Shown here: positions 1 to 8,024 of the stretch, piece by piece | How positions within the stretch are numbered: position 1 is the stretch's first letter | Layout: every line of letters starts with the position of its first letter | From: Acetothermia bacterium UBA7521 | GTDB lineage: Bacteria > Bipolaricaulota > Bipolaricaulia > Bipolaricaulales > Bipolaricaulaceae | Reading direction: 5' to 3' | DNA: 64,000 bases | Assembly (NCBI GenBank): GCA_002479455.1 | Contig: DLNB01000028.1 | Span: 1-64,000, forward strand | Position numbers and translations under genes: made by a program | Notes under the pieces: generated by a model | Database searches by the model: none | Told to the model about the DNA's origin: nothing | Seen by the model: the letters and a program-made list of their open reading frames with translations, nothing else

Positions 1-119
1 ACCCCAACCCGACGAGCGCTACATGGTGCATCGGCTAGTTGACCAGGATCATCTTCAGGCAGCGTGGAGCCCGGCTTCTCCACCGCGCTCCCACCACAAT
101 CCATACCCACTGCAGAGGC
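1..119. other. No gene recognised at the left edge
   Basis: I see no convincing coding region, RNA gene or repeat here. It lies downstream of the antitoxin gene that ends at 120 on the minus strand and may hold its terminator or the edge of an unseen neighbour. Confidence 0.4.
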
Positions 120-467
120 TCATCCCTTGGTTCCTTTGCGTGAGGCGCCGCGTTGGTAGGAGGAAGGGATCAAGCGGATCTCGACATCGCAGCCGACGGC
201 CCTTGCATACCTCCGGAGCGTGTTCACCGACGGGGAGTGTCTGCCGGATGCCTCCAACCGCGAGATTGAGCTCTTGGTGGTACCCATGGACGCAGCGACT
301 TCCTCCTGCGTGAGACCGGCGCGGGTTCGCGCCAAGAGCAGTTCGCGCGCCAACTGGTACTCATCCTCAAGCGCCGTGTACGCTTCCCGAAAGCCCTGCC
401 GCTTGAGCGCACGCTTGAGAAAAGCACGCTGGTCGTGGGTAACCGGTTCGTACTTCGTGTCACTCAT
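120..467 (-). CDS. higA: XRE-family HTH antitoxin of a HigBA-like module
   Basis: This 115-residue protein carries an XRE/Cro helix-turn-helix at about residues 45-105. Visible core segments are RTRAGLTQEEVAASMGTTKS and SRLEASGRHSPSVNTLRRYA. The start overlaps the end of the preceding RelE/HigB-like gene by 8 bases, so the two are translationally coupled in toxin-first order, as is usual for HigBA. The family antitoxin binds the toxin and represses its own promoter. The tail after about residue 105 is short and basic. The HigBA assignment comes from fold and gene order, and the exact toxin subfamily is not certain. Confidence 0.8.
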   Translation of the reverse strand: MSDTKYEPVTHDQRAFLKRALKRQGFREAYTALEDEYQLARELLLARTRAGLTQEEVAASMGTTKSSISRLEASGRHSPSVNTLRRYARAVGCDVEIRLIPSSYQRGASRKGTKG

Positions 468-789
468 CGCGTACCACCTCCTTCATCCTTCTTCGAGCGA
501 TGGTCAGATCCCGCTTCGGTATCGCCGGGGTCTTCTTCAGAAAAGCGTACAGAACGACGGCGCACGCCCCGCTGAAGAAGCAACACAGCGCACGTCCTGC
601 GCCGTCGCGGCCGCGCGGACGCAGCTCGAACAGACCTGCGCCCAATGCACGTGAATGCGGCATCCGGAGGTCGGGTCCGAACTCCATCAGGAGATCCACC
701 AGCCTGGCGTAGTGAGCAAGAACGCCGACTGGCCACGATTCGATCTCGTCGAACACCCTCTGGTTGAAGTACTCGACGGCATAGGACAC
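460..789 (-). CDS. higB: RelE/HigB-superfamily toxin (Gp49-like)
   Basis: This 109-residue basic protein has the layout of phage-derived Gp49-like/HigB toxins. It has an early YFNQRVFDEIESWP segment, a central LGAGLFELRPRGRDGAGRALCC strand pair, then VVLYAFLKKTPAIPKRDLTIA with the FxKKT signature, and a final Arg-rich helix. Proteins of this family cleave ribosome-bound mRNA. The start is GTG at 789, with no Shine-Dalgarno but a -10-like GATAAC about 8 bases upstream, so the message may be leaderless. It overlaps the XRE antitoxin gene downstream by 8 bases. Confidence 0.78.
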   Translation of the reverse strand: MSYAVEYFNQRVFDEIESWPVGVLAHYARLVDLLMEFGPDLRMPHSRALGAGLFELRPRGRDGAGRALCCFFSGACAVVLYAFLKKTPAIPKRDLTIARRRMKEVVRDE

Positions 790-797
790 GGACCCAT

Positions 798-825
798 GTT
801 ATCAAATGTGCGAACTCCCGTCCAA
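798..825 (-). promoter_or_regulatory. Candidate promoter of the higBA module
   Basis: Read on the minus strand, TTGGAC (825-820) and GATAAC (803-798) are separated by 16 bases. The -10 ends 8 bases before the GTG start at 789, so transcription would begin at or next to the start codon. Confidence 0.4.
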
Positions 826-882
826 GACTTTGCATACGGAACCAGAAGATCGAGCAGATGCTCGAATCGCCTTAACCCGCAG

Positions 883-1506
883 TCACGGGCGTCGGCGGCG
901 GACCAGGTGATGCACGATGATCGCAAGGCCGACCACAATCAGCGCCGTGGGCCAGAGGATCCGAGCGACGTTCCCCACCCCTCCCAGAAGGAGGGCCGCC
1001 AGCGCCGCCAATCCCGCCGCGGGGAACCACGCCCACGTCTGCCGCCCGTGCGGCGTTGGCGCCAGCGCCACCACCGCAAACGTGGCCGCCAACCCGAGGA
1101 AGAGCGCTCCGCCTCGCCCCCGATCGGGGAAAGCGGAAACGCTCCCCACGGTGAGGAGGGCTCCGGACGGAATCAGCGCCCACCACTGTTCTCGGTCGGA
1201 GAGGTACACGAGCGCAAACCCGACCCCGATCGAGCCCAGAAACGCAAGACCGCTCCACGCGCCGGCCCCGGGACCGAGCAAGGCCGAGAGGGCAAGCCCC
1301 AGGAGCGTGCATCCGGGAATGGCCGCCCACCACTGGCGCCGATCGCGGGCGAACACTCCGAGAAACACGGCCCCTCCCACCGCGAACAGCCCGGCTCCGA
1401 CCGCCGTCCTCCGCTCGCCGAACACGTTCAGGTTGTGGAGCAGGAGGAGAATGCCTCCTACGACCAGCCCTAGTGCAATCCACGTCCCGATGCGATTCTC
1501 TTTCAT
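883..1506 (-). CDS. Multi-pass membrane protein of unknown function
   Basis: The protein has about 207 residues from ATG 1506 (MKENRIG...). It consists of about seven or eight short hydrophobic helices joined by small loops with paired Trp residues, as in RRQWWAAIPG and REQWWALIPSG. Each Trp-Trp segment is followed by a hydrophobic helix, which suggests an internal duplication. The C-terminus is a final helix plus RRRRP. I placed the start at the internal Met because the upstream in-frame extension is Arg/Pro-rich and runs away from the membrane pattern. No enzymatic motif is visible. It resembles small uncharacterised integral membrane proteins, and function is unknown. Confidence 0.6.
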   Translation of the reverse strand: MKENRIGTWIALGLVVGGILLLLHNLNVFGERRTAVGAGLFAVGGAVFLGVFARDRRQWWAAIPGCTLLGLALSALLGPGAGAWSGLAFLGSIGVGFALVYLSDREQWWALIPSGALLTVGSVSAFPDRGRGGALFLGLAATFAVVALAPTPHGRQTWAWFPAAGLAALAALLLGGVGNVARILWPTALIVVGLAIIVHHLVRRRRP

Positions 1507-1732
1507 GTCGTTCGAGTATGCGTCAAAGCGCCAGCTCGGACGAGCGGCGCCCCTCTCTCTCTCTGGGGCTCGGCCTGCCACAGCCAATCCGCCGGAGCCC
1601 CGCGGGGCACGGGAATGAGCAGGTCACGAGAGCAGGTGCGCTCAAGCCACCAGCCGCGGGTTCGCTATCATCGCGTGTGCGTCATTGGCGCACACCGTCT
1701 GCAGGACGAACATGGAACAGAAGGGAGGCCGG

Positions 1733-2608
1733 ATGCTCGTGTGGTGGAGAGCAGTGCTGCTTGCAGGACTGTTCATCGCCGTGACACTCGTGGTGGGACT
1801 CGTTGGCGGGCTGGCTATCTCCCTAGCCTCAACGGTTGAGGACACCGAAGCGCTCGCCGCCCAGGAGGTCGCAACACTGCCCTGGCTCCTGGCAGCGAGC
1901 ATCGTGCTTGCATCCCTGGCCGTGTGGGCGATGGGACGAAAATACGTTCCCTGGACGCCCAGCAGACTTCGTCACACGGTACGGGTTGGCCTGCTGTTCC
2001 TGGCGCCCGCCGTCGTGCTCGTCATCGGCGCCACGCTATTGCAGGCCTTCATCCTCGAACTCCTCCCCATCGGCCCGGAGCGCTATCCCCACGACCCCCA
2101 GCAGCTTGCGCAGCTTCCATTCTGGGTTGTGCTCGTGGCGTGGGTGTTCGTGCCAGCCGTGTTTGAGGAGATCGCGTTTCGCGGGGTCATCCAACCCGGG
2201 CTCACCCGGGCGCACGGAGCGTTGGTCGGTGTGCTCCTGTCATCTGTGTTGTTCGCTCTGGTCCACCTGGAACCGGTTCAGATGGCCGCGGTCTTCATCA
2301 TGGGCCTCGCGTTCGGCTACCTGCGGCACGCCTCGCGCTCCGTCTATCCGGCCATGGTGGCCCACGGGTTCCTCAACTTCCTCGCGGTGGTCGGCATGAG
2401 GGCGGCGGAAACCGTTCCCACCCCGGCCGTTCCTCCCGCCGGTGGCCCGCACCCGTTCGTCCCCGCCCTGTGGGGTCTGGGGTGCGTAATCCTGGCCGTA
2501 GCCATGTGCAGGGGTCTCAGCCAGCGGCTGTTCCCGGTGACCACACCTCAACCACACGATCACGACCGCCCGGCAGCTCCCCCACGGCCTGCGAGTGACG
2601 AGGGCTAG
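1733..2608 (+). CDS. CPBP-family intramembrane metalloprotease (CAAX protease-like)
   Basis: This 291-residue polytopic membrane protein has the ABI/CPBP signature. FEEIAFRGVI gives the EExxxR motif, followed by FALVHL with the first metal-binding His, and MVAHGFLNF with the next His in a transmembrane helix. Members cleave substrates inside the membrane, and many act in peptide maturation or immunity. The substrate here is unknown. I chose ATG 1733 because GGGAGG lies 5 bases upstream. Longer in-frame starts at 1685 or 1712 lack this. The C-terminus is a Pro/Arg-rich tail. Confidence 0.85.
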   Translation: MLVWWRAVLLAGLFIAVTLVVGLVGGLAISLASTVEDTEALAAQEVATLPWLLAASIVLASLAVWAMGRKYVPWTPSRLRHTVRVGLLFLAPAVVLVIGATLLQAFILELLPIGPERYPHDPQQLAQLPFWVVLVAWVFVPAVFEEIAFRGVIQPGLTRAHGALVGVLLSSVLFALVHLEPVQMAAVFIMGLAFGYLRHASRSVYPAMVAHGFLNFLAVVGMRAAETVPTPAVPPAGGPHPFVPALWGLGCVILAVAMCRGLSQRLFPVTTPQPHDHDRPAAPPRPASDEG

Positions 2609-2772
2609 CAGCGTGTATAGGAACAGCCCGCCGATCACGTCCCCAACCCTCCGGCCCCTCCCGAGCTCGACACAACACTTGATGCGACCGAGCCCTCTGG
2701 CAGCGGCGGCGAGGCACGAGTAGTGTTGCGCGCGGGATACATAAGCCTAATACAGGCGACGGAGGGAGACCC

Positions 2773-3330
2773 ATGGCCTGGATTCGCGTGCTCAACGAAG
2801 AAGGAGCGGACGAGGTTCTCCAGAAGATCTACGCGCGGGTCAAAGGAAGCCGCGGAAAGGTCTCGAACATCCTTGCCGTGCACAGCTTGCACCCATCGGC
2901 GATGGCGGCGCACCTCGACCTGTACACGGCGATCATGTTCGGTCCGAGCGGCCTCTCCCGCGAAGAGCGGGAGGCGACCGCCACCGCCGTGTCGGCAGCC
3001 AATCGCTGTCCCTACTGCGTCGCCCACCACGCCGAGGCCCTTCAGCACTACTGGAAGGACCGGGAGAGGGTGAGGAATTTCGTTGCCCAACCCCACTCCG
3101 CCTCCCTGCCACCGCGTCTCCGTGCCCTTGTAGACTACGCCCTCAAGCTCACCGAGCGCCCGGCAGAGATGGAGGAGCGGGACGTCGAGACGCTGCGAGG
3201 TCATGGCCTCTCGGACGACGATATTCTGCTCGTCAACCTAATCGCGAGCTACTTCAACTTCGTGAACCGGATCGCCCTCGGGCTGGGAGTCGAGTTGAGC
3301 GTTAGCGAGATATCCGGCTACGCGTACTGA
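2773..3330 (+). CDS. AhpD/carboxymuconolactone decarboxylase-family peroxidase-related protein
   Basis: This 185-residue all-helical protein carries the AhpD-type redox motif NRCPYCVAHHAEAL at about residues 75-90 (CxxC followed by His). It is preceded by LSREEREATATAVSAA, which supplies the proton-relay Glu. This matches the uncharacterised peroxidase-related branch rather than true AhpD. Such proteins reduce peroxides or alkyl peroxidase partners through the CxxC pair. The start ATG follows GGAGGGAGACCC. It stands alone, with no ahpC beside it. A peroxiredoxin and a thioredoxin reductase occur elsewhere in the window. Confidence 0.8.
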   Translation: MAWIRVLNEEGADEVLQKIYARVKGSRGKVSNILAVHSLHPSAMAAHLDLYTAIMFGPSGLSREEREATATAVSAANRCPYCVAHHAEALQHYWKDRERVRNFVAQPHSASLPPRLRALVDYALKLTERPAEMEERDVETLRGHGLSDDDILLVNLIASYFNFVNRIALGLGVELSVSEISGYAY

Positions 3331-3378
3331 CACGGTGCCAAGCCCGGTTCGCCCGGCCGGGGGGCTCAGATACAGCCC

Positions 3379-4269
3379 CTACGATCCCAGGTCGGCGAAC
3401 ACCTCGTGGATGTTCCCTTCGGGGTCGGCGAACAGAGCGGTGCGTTGGTTCCACGGCATGTCCTGCGGCGGGGCAACCGCCCCCGCGCCATGCTCCAGCA
3501 GGATCCGATAGGCTTCATCCACGTCTGCGGGGCTGTCGCACCGGAACGCGAGTTCGAACCTCTGCCCGCGGACGGGCTCCTTGAACGCAGGGCTGTGCGC
3601 GTGCATCACGCTCCGCTCACATAGCGCGAACCGCACCCCGTTGTTCTCGAACTCCACATACCGCCCGTGATCCTCCTTCACCAGAAACCCGAGCACGTCG
3701 CGGCAGAAGCTGCGCATGGGGTCCAAATTCTCGACCCAGACCGTGATCAGGTCCACCCGCGCGACCATCGGCAGGGGTCGCGGCGGCCCAGCGTTGGCTC
3801 CAGGAAGTGCCAGACGCAGGACCTGCTCGCCGTACTCCTTCGTTCCTGTGTCGGTGAATCCGTACTTGAGGTAGAACCCGTACGGCCCCTCCGACTCCTC
3901 GAGGACGACCGATGTGTACATCGTGCGGACTCCGCGGTGGGCGAAGTGGGCGATGAGCTGGTCGAGAACCTGCTTCCCATAGCCCTTACGCTGCCAGGGA
4001 CGGCCGATCATGAACCGCCACAGGCCCACCGCGGGACGGTCCGCCTCCGGGATATCTCCCCCGTCGAGGTCCACCATCACGAACCCGATCGGCTCGTCGG
4101 CGAGGTAGATCGCCCTCATCCACGCTGCATCTGAGACGTGGGCCTGGGCTACAGAGACCGCGTTCAGGGCCACGCAGTGAGACTGCGACTCGGTGAGGGT
4201 CTCGCTCAGGCGGATCAGCGCTCTCAGGTTGTCGCTCGTCACCAAACGTAGCGTGATCTGGGGTTCCAT
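3379..4269 (-). CDS. GNAT acetyltransferase - VOC (glyoxalase-like) fusion protein
   Basis: Two domains sit in one 296-residue frame. Residues 1 to about 155 form a GNAT fold, with the acetyl-CoA motif around RPWQRKGYGKQVLDQLIAHF and the later YTSVVLEESEGPYGFYLKYGF. Residues about 168-296 form a vicinal-oxygen-chelate domain, as in VDLITVWVENLDPMRSFCRD, VKEDHGRYVEFENNGVRFAL and the closing ALFADPEGNIHEVFADLG with the typical DPxGN turn. VOC proteins include glyoxalases and bleomycin/fosfomycin resistance proteins. Acetyltransferase plus VOC suggests modification or sequestration of a small toxic compound, but the substrate is unknown. The gene lies 79 bases downstream of the DHH phosphoesterase gene. 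Confidence 0.82.
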   Translation of the reverse strand: MEPQITLRLVTSDNLRALIRLSETLTESQSHCVALNAVSVAQAHVSDAAWMRAIYLADEPIGFVMVDLDGGDIPEADRPAVGLWRFMIGRPWQRKGYGKQVLDQLIAHFAHRGVRTMYTSVVLEESEGPYGFYLKYGFTDTGTKEYGEQVLRLALPGANAGPPRPLPMVARVDLITVWVENLDPMRSFCRDVLGFLVKEDHGRYVEFENNGVRFALCERSVMHAHSPAFKEPVRGQRFELAFRCDSPADVDEAYRILLEHGAGAVAPPQDMPWNQRTALFADPEGNIHEVFADLGS

Positions 4270-4348
4270 GAGGCCCTTAGGTTATCCGTCGATCTGTCCG
4301 CCGTCACGGAGGAGCCGCCGCAGACACGCCAGCGGACCGCGAAACCCG

Positions 4349-5323
4349 CTACTGAAGTGCACGGATCGCGATGGGGACAACCTTCTGTATCGCCTCCCGA
4401 ACACCGGGGACCTTCAGAAGGCCGCCGGCAGCGCGAGGATGCCCGCCGCCGCCCAGTTCCACCGCGATCTCGCTCACGTCCACATGCGACTTGGAGCGGA
4501 ACGATACGTGGACCTCGCCCGGAGGCGACTCGACAAACAGAAGCGCCACTTCCACCCCGTGCAGGGCGCGCACCTCCCCCACGAACCCCTCTGCCTCCTG
4601 CTCGGTGCAGCCGGTCTCGGCAAGCATCGTCGCGCTTACCCACCCGTAGGCGAGCTTCCCGTCGGCAGCGAGGGTCACGGTCGCCAGCATCCGGGCCAAC
4701 AGCTTGAGCCCGTTGAGAGTCTTGTTCTCCAACGCGGCGGAGGCGATGCGCTGAAGGCTCGCCCCTCGTTTCACCAACTCCGTGGCCACCTCCAGCACGC
4801 GATGGTCCGTGTTGCCGTACTTGAAGAACCCCGTATCGGTGGCGATTCCCAGAAGGAGGATCTGGGCGAGTTCCTCGTCGATGGGCCCGAGAGCCTGGGC
4901 GATCTCGTACACGATGAGAGCGGTGGCGGGGGAGTGGGGATCGCAGTAGTTGAGCCGGCCGAACCCCTGATTCGTCTGGTGATGGTCGAGGACGATGTCG
5001 GGAGGGTCCCCACCCAGAAGCGCCTGGGCATCGCCCAGCCGGGCGAGGTCGGAGCTGTCCACCGTGACCACCGTGTCGAACCGGGACTCCCCCAGGATCT
5101 GCGGCGTGTGGATGAGATCCTTTTCGAGCAGGGGACGGTAGAACCACGGCACCCCGTCGGCGATGCACCCGATCGCCTGCTTCCCTCGCCGCCGCAGGAT
5201 CAAGACCAGCCCAGCCACGGAGCCGATGGCGTCGCCGTCCGGACTGGCGTGTCCGATCACGAGCACGCGCTGCGCCGAGCCTAGCCTGTCCATCACTTGC
5301 TGTAACGTCGCACTGTCTGTCAT
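4349..5323 (-). CDS. nrnA: DHH/DHHA1 phosphoesterase, NrnA-like (nanoRNase / pAp phosphatase)
   Basis: This 324-residue protein has the full DHH motif series. Motif I is VLVIGHASPDGDAIGS, then DTVVTVDSSDLARLG, then DIVLDHHQTNQGFG with the DHH triad, then LLLGIATDTGFFKYGN. The C-terminal DHHA1 domain ends in VELGGGGHPRAAGG. NrnA-type enzymes use two Mn ions to degrade short oligoribonucleotides and dephosphorylate pAp. The length is typical. There is no Shine-Dalgarno before ATG 5323, and a TAGGCT hexamer about 9 bases upstream may be the -10 of a leaderless transcript. Neighbouring genes give no functional hint. Confidence 0.88.
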   Translation of the reverse strand: MTDSATLQQVMDRLGSAQRVLVIGHASPDGDAIGSVAGLVLILRRRGKQAIGCIADGVPWFYRPLLEKDLIHTPQILGESRFDTVVTVDSSDLARLGDAQALLGGDPPDIVLDHHQTNQGFGRLNYCDPHSPATALIVYEIAQALGPIDEELAQILLLGIATDTGFFKYGNTDHRVLEVATELVKRGASLQRIASAALENKTLNGLKLLARMLATVTLAADGKLAYGWVSATMLAETGCTEQEAEGFVGEVRALHGVEVALLFVESPPGEVHVSFRSKSHVDVSEIAVELGGGGHPRAAGGLLKVPGVREAIQKVVPIAIRALQ

Positions 5324-5417
5324 TACTGGCCAAGCCTACCCGCTGGCCTCCTGGTCGGCACCCTGATCTCCAATGCGACGCCGGACAGGACCCTTGAGGA
5401 TCCTTCTGCGGTTGGAT

Positions 5418-5760
5418 CAGTGTAGGGGCGTAGCGTCGCAGCTTGTCTGCGACGGCCTTCTCGCCGAACTGGTTGACCGACCAACCGTGAACCGCCCTTC
5501 CGTCCGTCGGGCATGAAGCCCGACGCTACAGACCCTATGCGAGATCTGCGTGGTCGAAGGCTCCGCGGGCCGTTCACAGAGTCTGCCAAACAGGCAGAGC
5601 TGGAAGTGCCCCTCTTGCTGATCTCGTTCGGGATGCTCGCCTACACGGCAGTCAACAGCGCGGGCTACTCGCCCAACGGCGCGCGTGGACGATGATGGCC
5701 ATGTTCGCCGTACTGCTTGTCCTTGTTGTGGTGGCTTTGGCACTGACGCTCGCCCCCTGA
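5418..5760 (+). repeat. Dispersed repeat element, copy 1 (family A hairpins plus flanking sequence)
   Basis: The element begins with the hairpin word CGTCGCAGCTTGTCTGCGACG (stem halves CGTCGCAG/CTGCGACG). It continues through an AACCG-word segment, then a second hairpin with arms CGTCGGGC and GCCCGACG around ATGAA. A conserved tail follows from about 5533 (ACCCTATGCGAGATCTGCG) through a CCAAACAGGCAG block and GCCCAACGGCGCG, ending near 5760. The same order of blocks recurs at 10275-10570 with an internal deletion. It appears non-autonomous, because no transposase is present. Confidence 0.7.
5597..5760 (+). pseudogene. Fragment of a small membrane-protein gene inside repeat copy 1
   Basis: A hydrophobic reading frame runs LLLISFGMLAYTAVNSAGY to about 5683 and then hits a stop in frame. 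If the frame shifts at GCGCG near 5681-5685, it continues as WTMMAMFAVLLVLVVVALAL to a TGA at 5758-5760. Two hydrophobic helices joined across a 2-base slip look like the end of a decayed membrane-protein gene. The equivalent part of the 10.4 kb copy is deleted and scrambled. No function can be given. Confidence 0.3.
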
Positions 5761-6043
5761 CATACCCGACGACCGATCCTGCATGGCGTCACACACCTAC
5801 GAGCAGCGCCGTGGGGCGATCCGCTCGTGGAAACCTCGCCGGTTGCTGCGGGGGCTTCCGGACTGGGCTCCGACGTCGTCCTCTCCATGGCAAGAGCGAA
5901 ATGGCAGGATCGTCCGCTTGGCGTACAATGAAACGCGATCGCACTCCAGTCTCGGCAACCGGGTGCCTGCGCACGACACCGCAGAGCTGCTCGGCGCTGG
6001 AGCGACGCCGTGAAGTCGGCAGCGGCAACTGAAGGGGTGGGAG
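5761..6043. other. Gap without a recognised gene
   Basis: Short frames here lack coding character. A TACAAT hexamer at 5924-5929 and a purine-rich GGGGTGGGAG just before 6044 are the only plausible expression signals for the serine hydrolase gene. Confidence 0.4.
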
Positions 6044-7129
6044 ATGAGAACAGGTATCGACGAAGCCTTCGTTCAGAACACCGTGCGCCGTATGGGCGAC
6101 CGCAAGAACGTGTTCAGCGCTGTGCTGCGGGTGGAGAGCGGGGACGGTTCGCTCTCTTTCGCATCCGCTGCCGGTGAGATGCGCGTTGACGACCGATACT
6201 TCATTGCCAGCGTCACCAAGCTGTACGTGACGGCGGTGGTGCTGCGGCTGAAGAACGAAGGCCGACTCCGTCTGGACGACCGGGTCATCGATTTCTTTCC
6301 CGACGGGACGTTGGCCGGATTGCACGTCCTGAAGGGAGTTGACTACACTGGCAAGATCACCGTCGCGCACCTCATGTCCAACACATCTGGGTTGCAGGAT
6401 TACTTCTTCGGGAAGACCGTCTCCGGGAAATCGGCGGCAGATGAACTGCTGTCAGGAAAGGACGAGCCCTGGCCGCTAGAGCGCATTCTGACCACAGCCC
6501 GCACCCTCAGGCCCCGCTTTCCGCCAGGGCAACGCGGACGCGCCCTCTACTCGGACACCAACTACGAGCTTCTGGGCGCCGTCATCGAGCGAATCGTCGA
6601 AAAACCGATCGCTCGGGTGTTCAAGGACCTCATCTTCGACGAACTCGGCCTTCGTAACACGTACGCGTTCCAGGACGAGGGCGATGCCACACCGGCACAG
6701 ATCTACTACAGGTCGCAACCGGTGCATCTCTCTCGGTATCTGGCGTCGGTCACCGCCGAGGGCGGCATCGTGTCGACCGCCGACGAGTGCATACGCTTCC
6801 TGAAAGCGTTCTTCGCCGGGAGGTTCTTCCCGAAAGAGGAGATCGAGAACCTCAAGCAGTGGAACTTGGTCCTCCGTCCGGGAACGTTCCTGTTCGGCCT
6901 GGGCTTGGAGAAGATCTTCGTCCCGCGGCTCCTCCAGCCCTTTTTCCCCTACGGCGATGTCCTAGGGTTCTGGGGCCAGACCGCAGCGTTCGCGTGGTAC
7001 AACCCCCAGCACGACCTCTACCTCACGGGCACCGCGAATCAGCTCGGCGGCCCCGGCCACCGCGCGGCAAGCCAAGCCATCCTCCGGATCCTCAAGGCCC
7101 GGGCGAGGAGTCCCATCCGAATCCGATAG
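6044..7129 (+). CDS. Serine hydrolase, class C beta-lactamase/penicillin-binding fold
   Basis: This 361-residue protein has the AmpC/esterase motif set. The nucleophile motif SVTK (SxxK) lies at about residue 57, inside YFIASVTKLYVTAVVLRLKN. VAHLMSNTSGLQDYF is the conserved LLxHTSG-like segment. YSDTNYELLG carries YxN. WGQTAAFAWYNPQHDLYL stands in the position of the third (HxG/KTG-like) motif. No signal peptide or membrane anchor is visible, so it may be cytoplasmic, unlike true beta-lactamases. These proteins act as esterases, D-aminopeptidases or peptidoglycan hydrolases, and the substrate is unknown. The ATG follows GGGGTGGGAG. Confidence 0.85.
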   Translation: MRTGIDEAFVQNTVRRMGDRKNVFSAVLRVESGDGSLSFASAAGEMRVDDRYFIASVTKLYVTAVVLRLKNEGRLRLDDRVIDFFPDGTLAGLHVLKGVDYTGKITVAHLMSNTSGLQDYFFGKTVSGKSAADELLSGKDEPWPLERILTTARTLRPRFPPGQRGRALYSDTNYELLGAVIERIVEKPIARVFKDLIFDELGLRNTYAFQDEGDATPAQIYYRSQPVHLSRYLASVTAEGGIVSTADECIRFLKAFFAGRFFPKEEIENLKQWNLVLRPGTFLFGLGLEKIFVPRLLQPFFPYGDVLGFWGQTAAFAWYNPQHDLYLTGTANQLGGPGHRAASQAILRILKARARSPIRIR

Positions 7130-7210
7130 CCGACTCCAGGAACAGCGAGGACGCGCTCGCTGCCCGCCGGGCGTGATCAGTCCGGCAGTCGTGCACCCCA
7201 GGCCCGCCTG

Positions 7211-7945
7211 CTAGGGTTGAGCCTGGCCAATCTGGTCATCCCAGTGGCGGTTGGCGGCCGCCATGTACTCCTCATCCGTCGCCAACGGCAGGTGGATCTG
7301 CTCCACCGTCTCCAGGCTGACCTCGCCGCGCGTGACCATCTCCCGACCCGCTTTCCGCAGCGCCTCGCGGAACCGGGCGATCCTCGCCGCCACCGGGGAG
7401 TTCTCTCCCTCGGTCATCTGCAGCGCCTCCCCGCAGTTGCGGTACACCTCCAGGACGACGCTTCCCGGGTTCATCCTCTTCGCCACTGACAGGAACGCTT
7501 GGAGCACCTCGAAGTTGTGCTCGCCGGGAAAGCCGGAATTGACGATGAAGAACTGCCGAGGGAATCGCTTGACCCGACCCTCGTGGTAGAACGTCCCGTC
7601 GTCGCTCCGTTGGATGTGCGGCGTCGCCAGGGGAAGAAAGCGATCCATGAAGTTCTTGAGGAGCCCCGTCATGTACATCCCGTAGACGGGAGTCGCCAGC
7701 CCCACGTACTCGGACTCCAGATACAGGTTGATGAGCTCGGCCATGTCGTCGTCCAGCACACACTGCCCAGGGGTCACCCCCCAGCAGTGGAAGCAACCCC
7801 GGCACTGTTGGATGTTCCGTTCGATCAGGAACACCTCTTCCGCCTCGGCTCCCGCCTCTCGCGCCCCGTCGAGCAGCGGCTCGATGATCCGGTGACTGTT
7901 GCTATTCCGTCCCCGCGGACTTCCGTTGAACACCGTCACTCTCAT
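7211..7945 (-). CDS. Iron-sulfur flavoprotein (Isf-like NADPH-dependent FMN reductase family)
   Basis: This 244-residue flavodoxin-fold protein starts with the FMN-binding loop VFNGSPRGRNSNS. At about residues 48-62 it has a compact cysteine cluster, CRGCFHC plus a further Cys seven residues on (CX2CX2CX7C). This is the spacing used for the [4Fe-4S] cluster in archaeal iron-sulfur flavoproteins. The GLATPVYGMYMTGLLKNFMDR segment completes the FMN site. Isf proteins pass electrons between ferredoxin and small acceptors including O2 and peroxide, which would suit an anaerobe. It appears to be a single gene; the 8025 gene upstream on the same strand is 79 bases away. Confidence 0.8.
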   Translation of the reverse strand: MRVTVFNGSPRGRNSNSHRIIEPLLDGAREAGAEAEEVFLIERNIQQCRGCFHCWGVTPGQCVLDDDMAELINLYLESEYVGLATPVYGMYMTGLLKNFMDRFLPLATPHIQRSDDGTFYHEGRVKRFPRQFFIVNSGFPGEHNFEVLQAFLSVAKRMNPGSVVLEVYRNCGEALQMTEGENSPVAARIARFREALRKAGREMVTRGEVSLETVEQIHLPLATDEEYMAAANRHWDDQIGQAQP

Positions 7946-8024
7946 CTGCGTTCTACCTCCTCCTTGGGTTTCGCTCTTGATGCCGCCCCGGCTGCGGCCA
8001 TCAGTGTAAGAGAGAACTTCAACC

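Noticed and set aside
655..1473. A long Arg/Pro-rich frame opposite the membrane-protein gene
   Set aside because: Composition is that of a GC-rich shadow frame. The minus-strand frame has coherent transmembrane helices.
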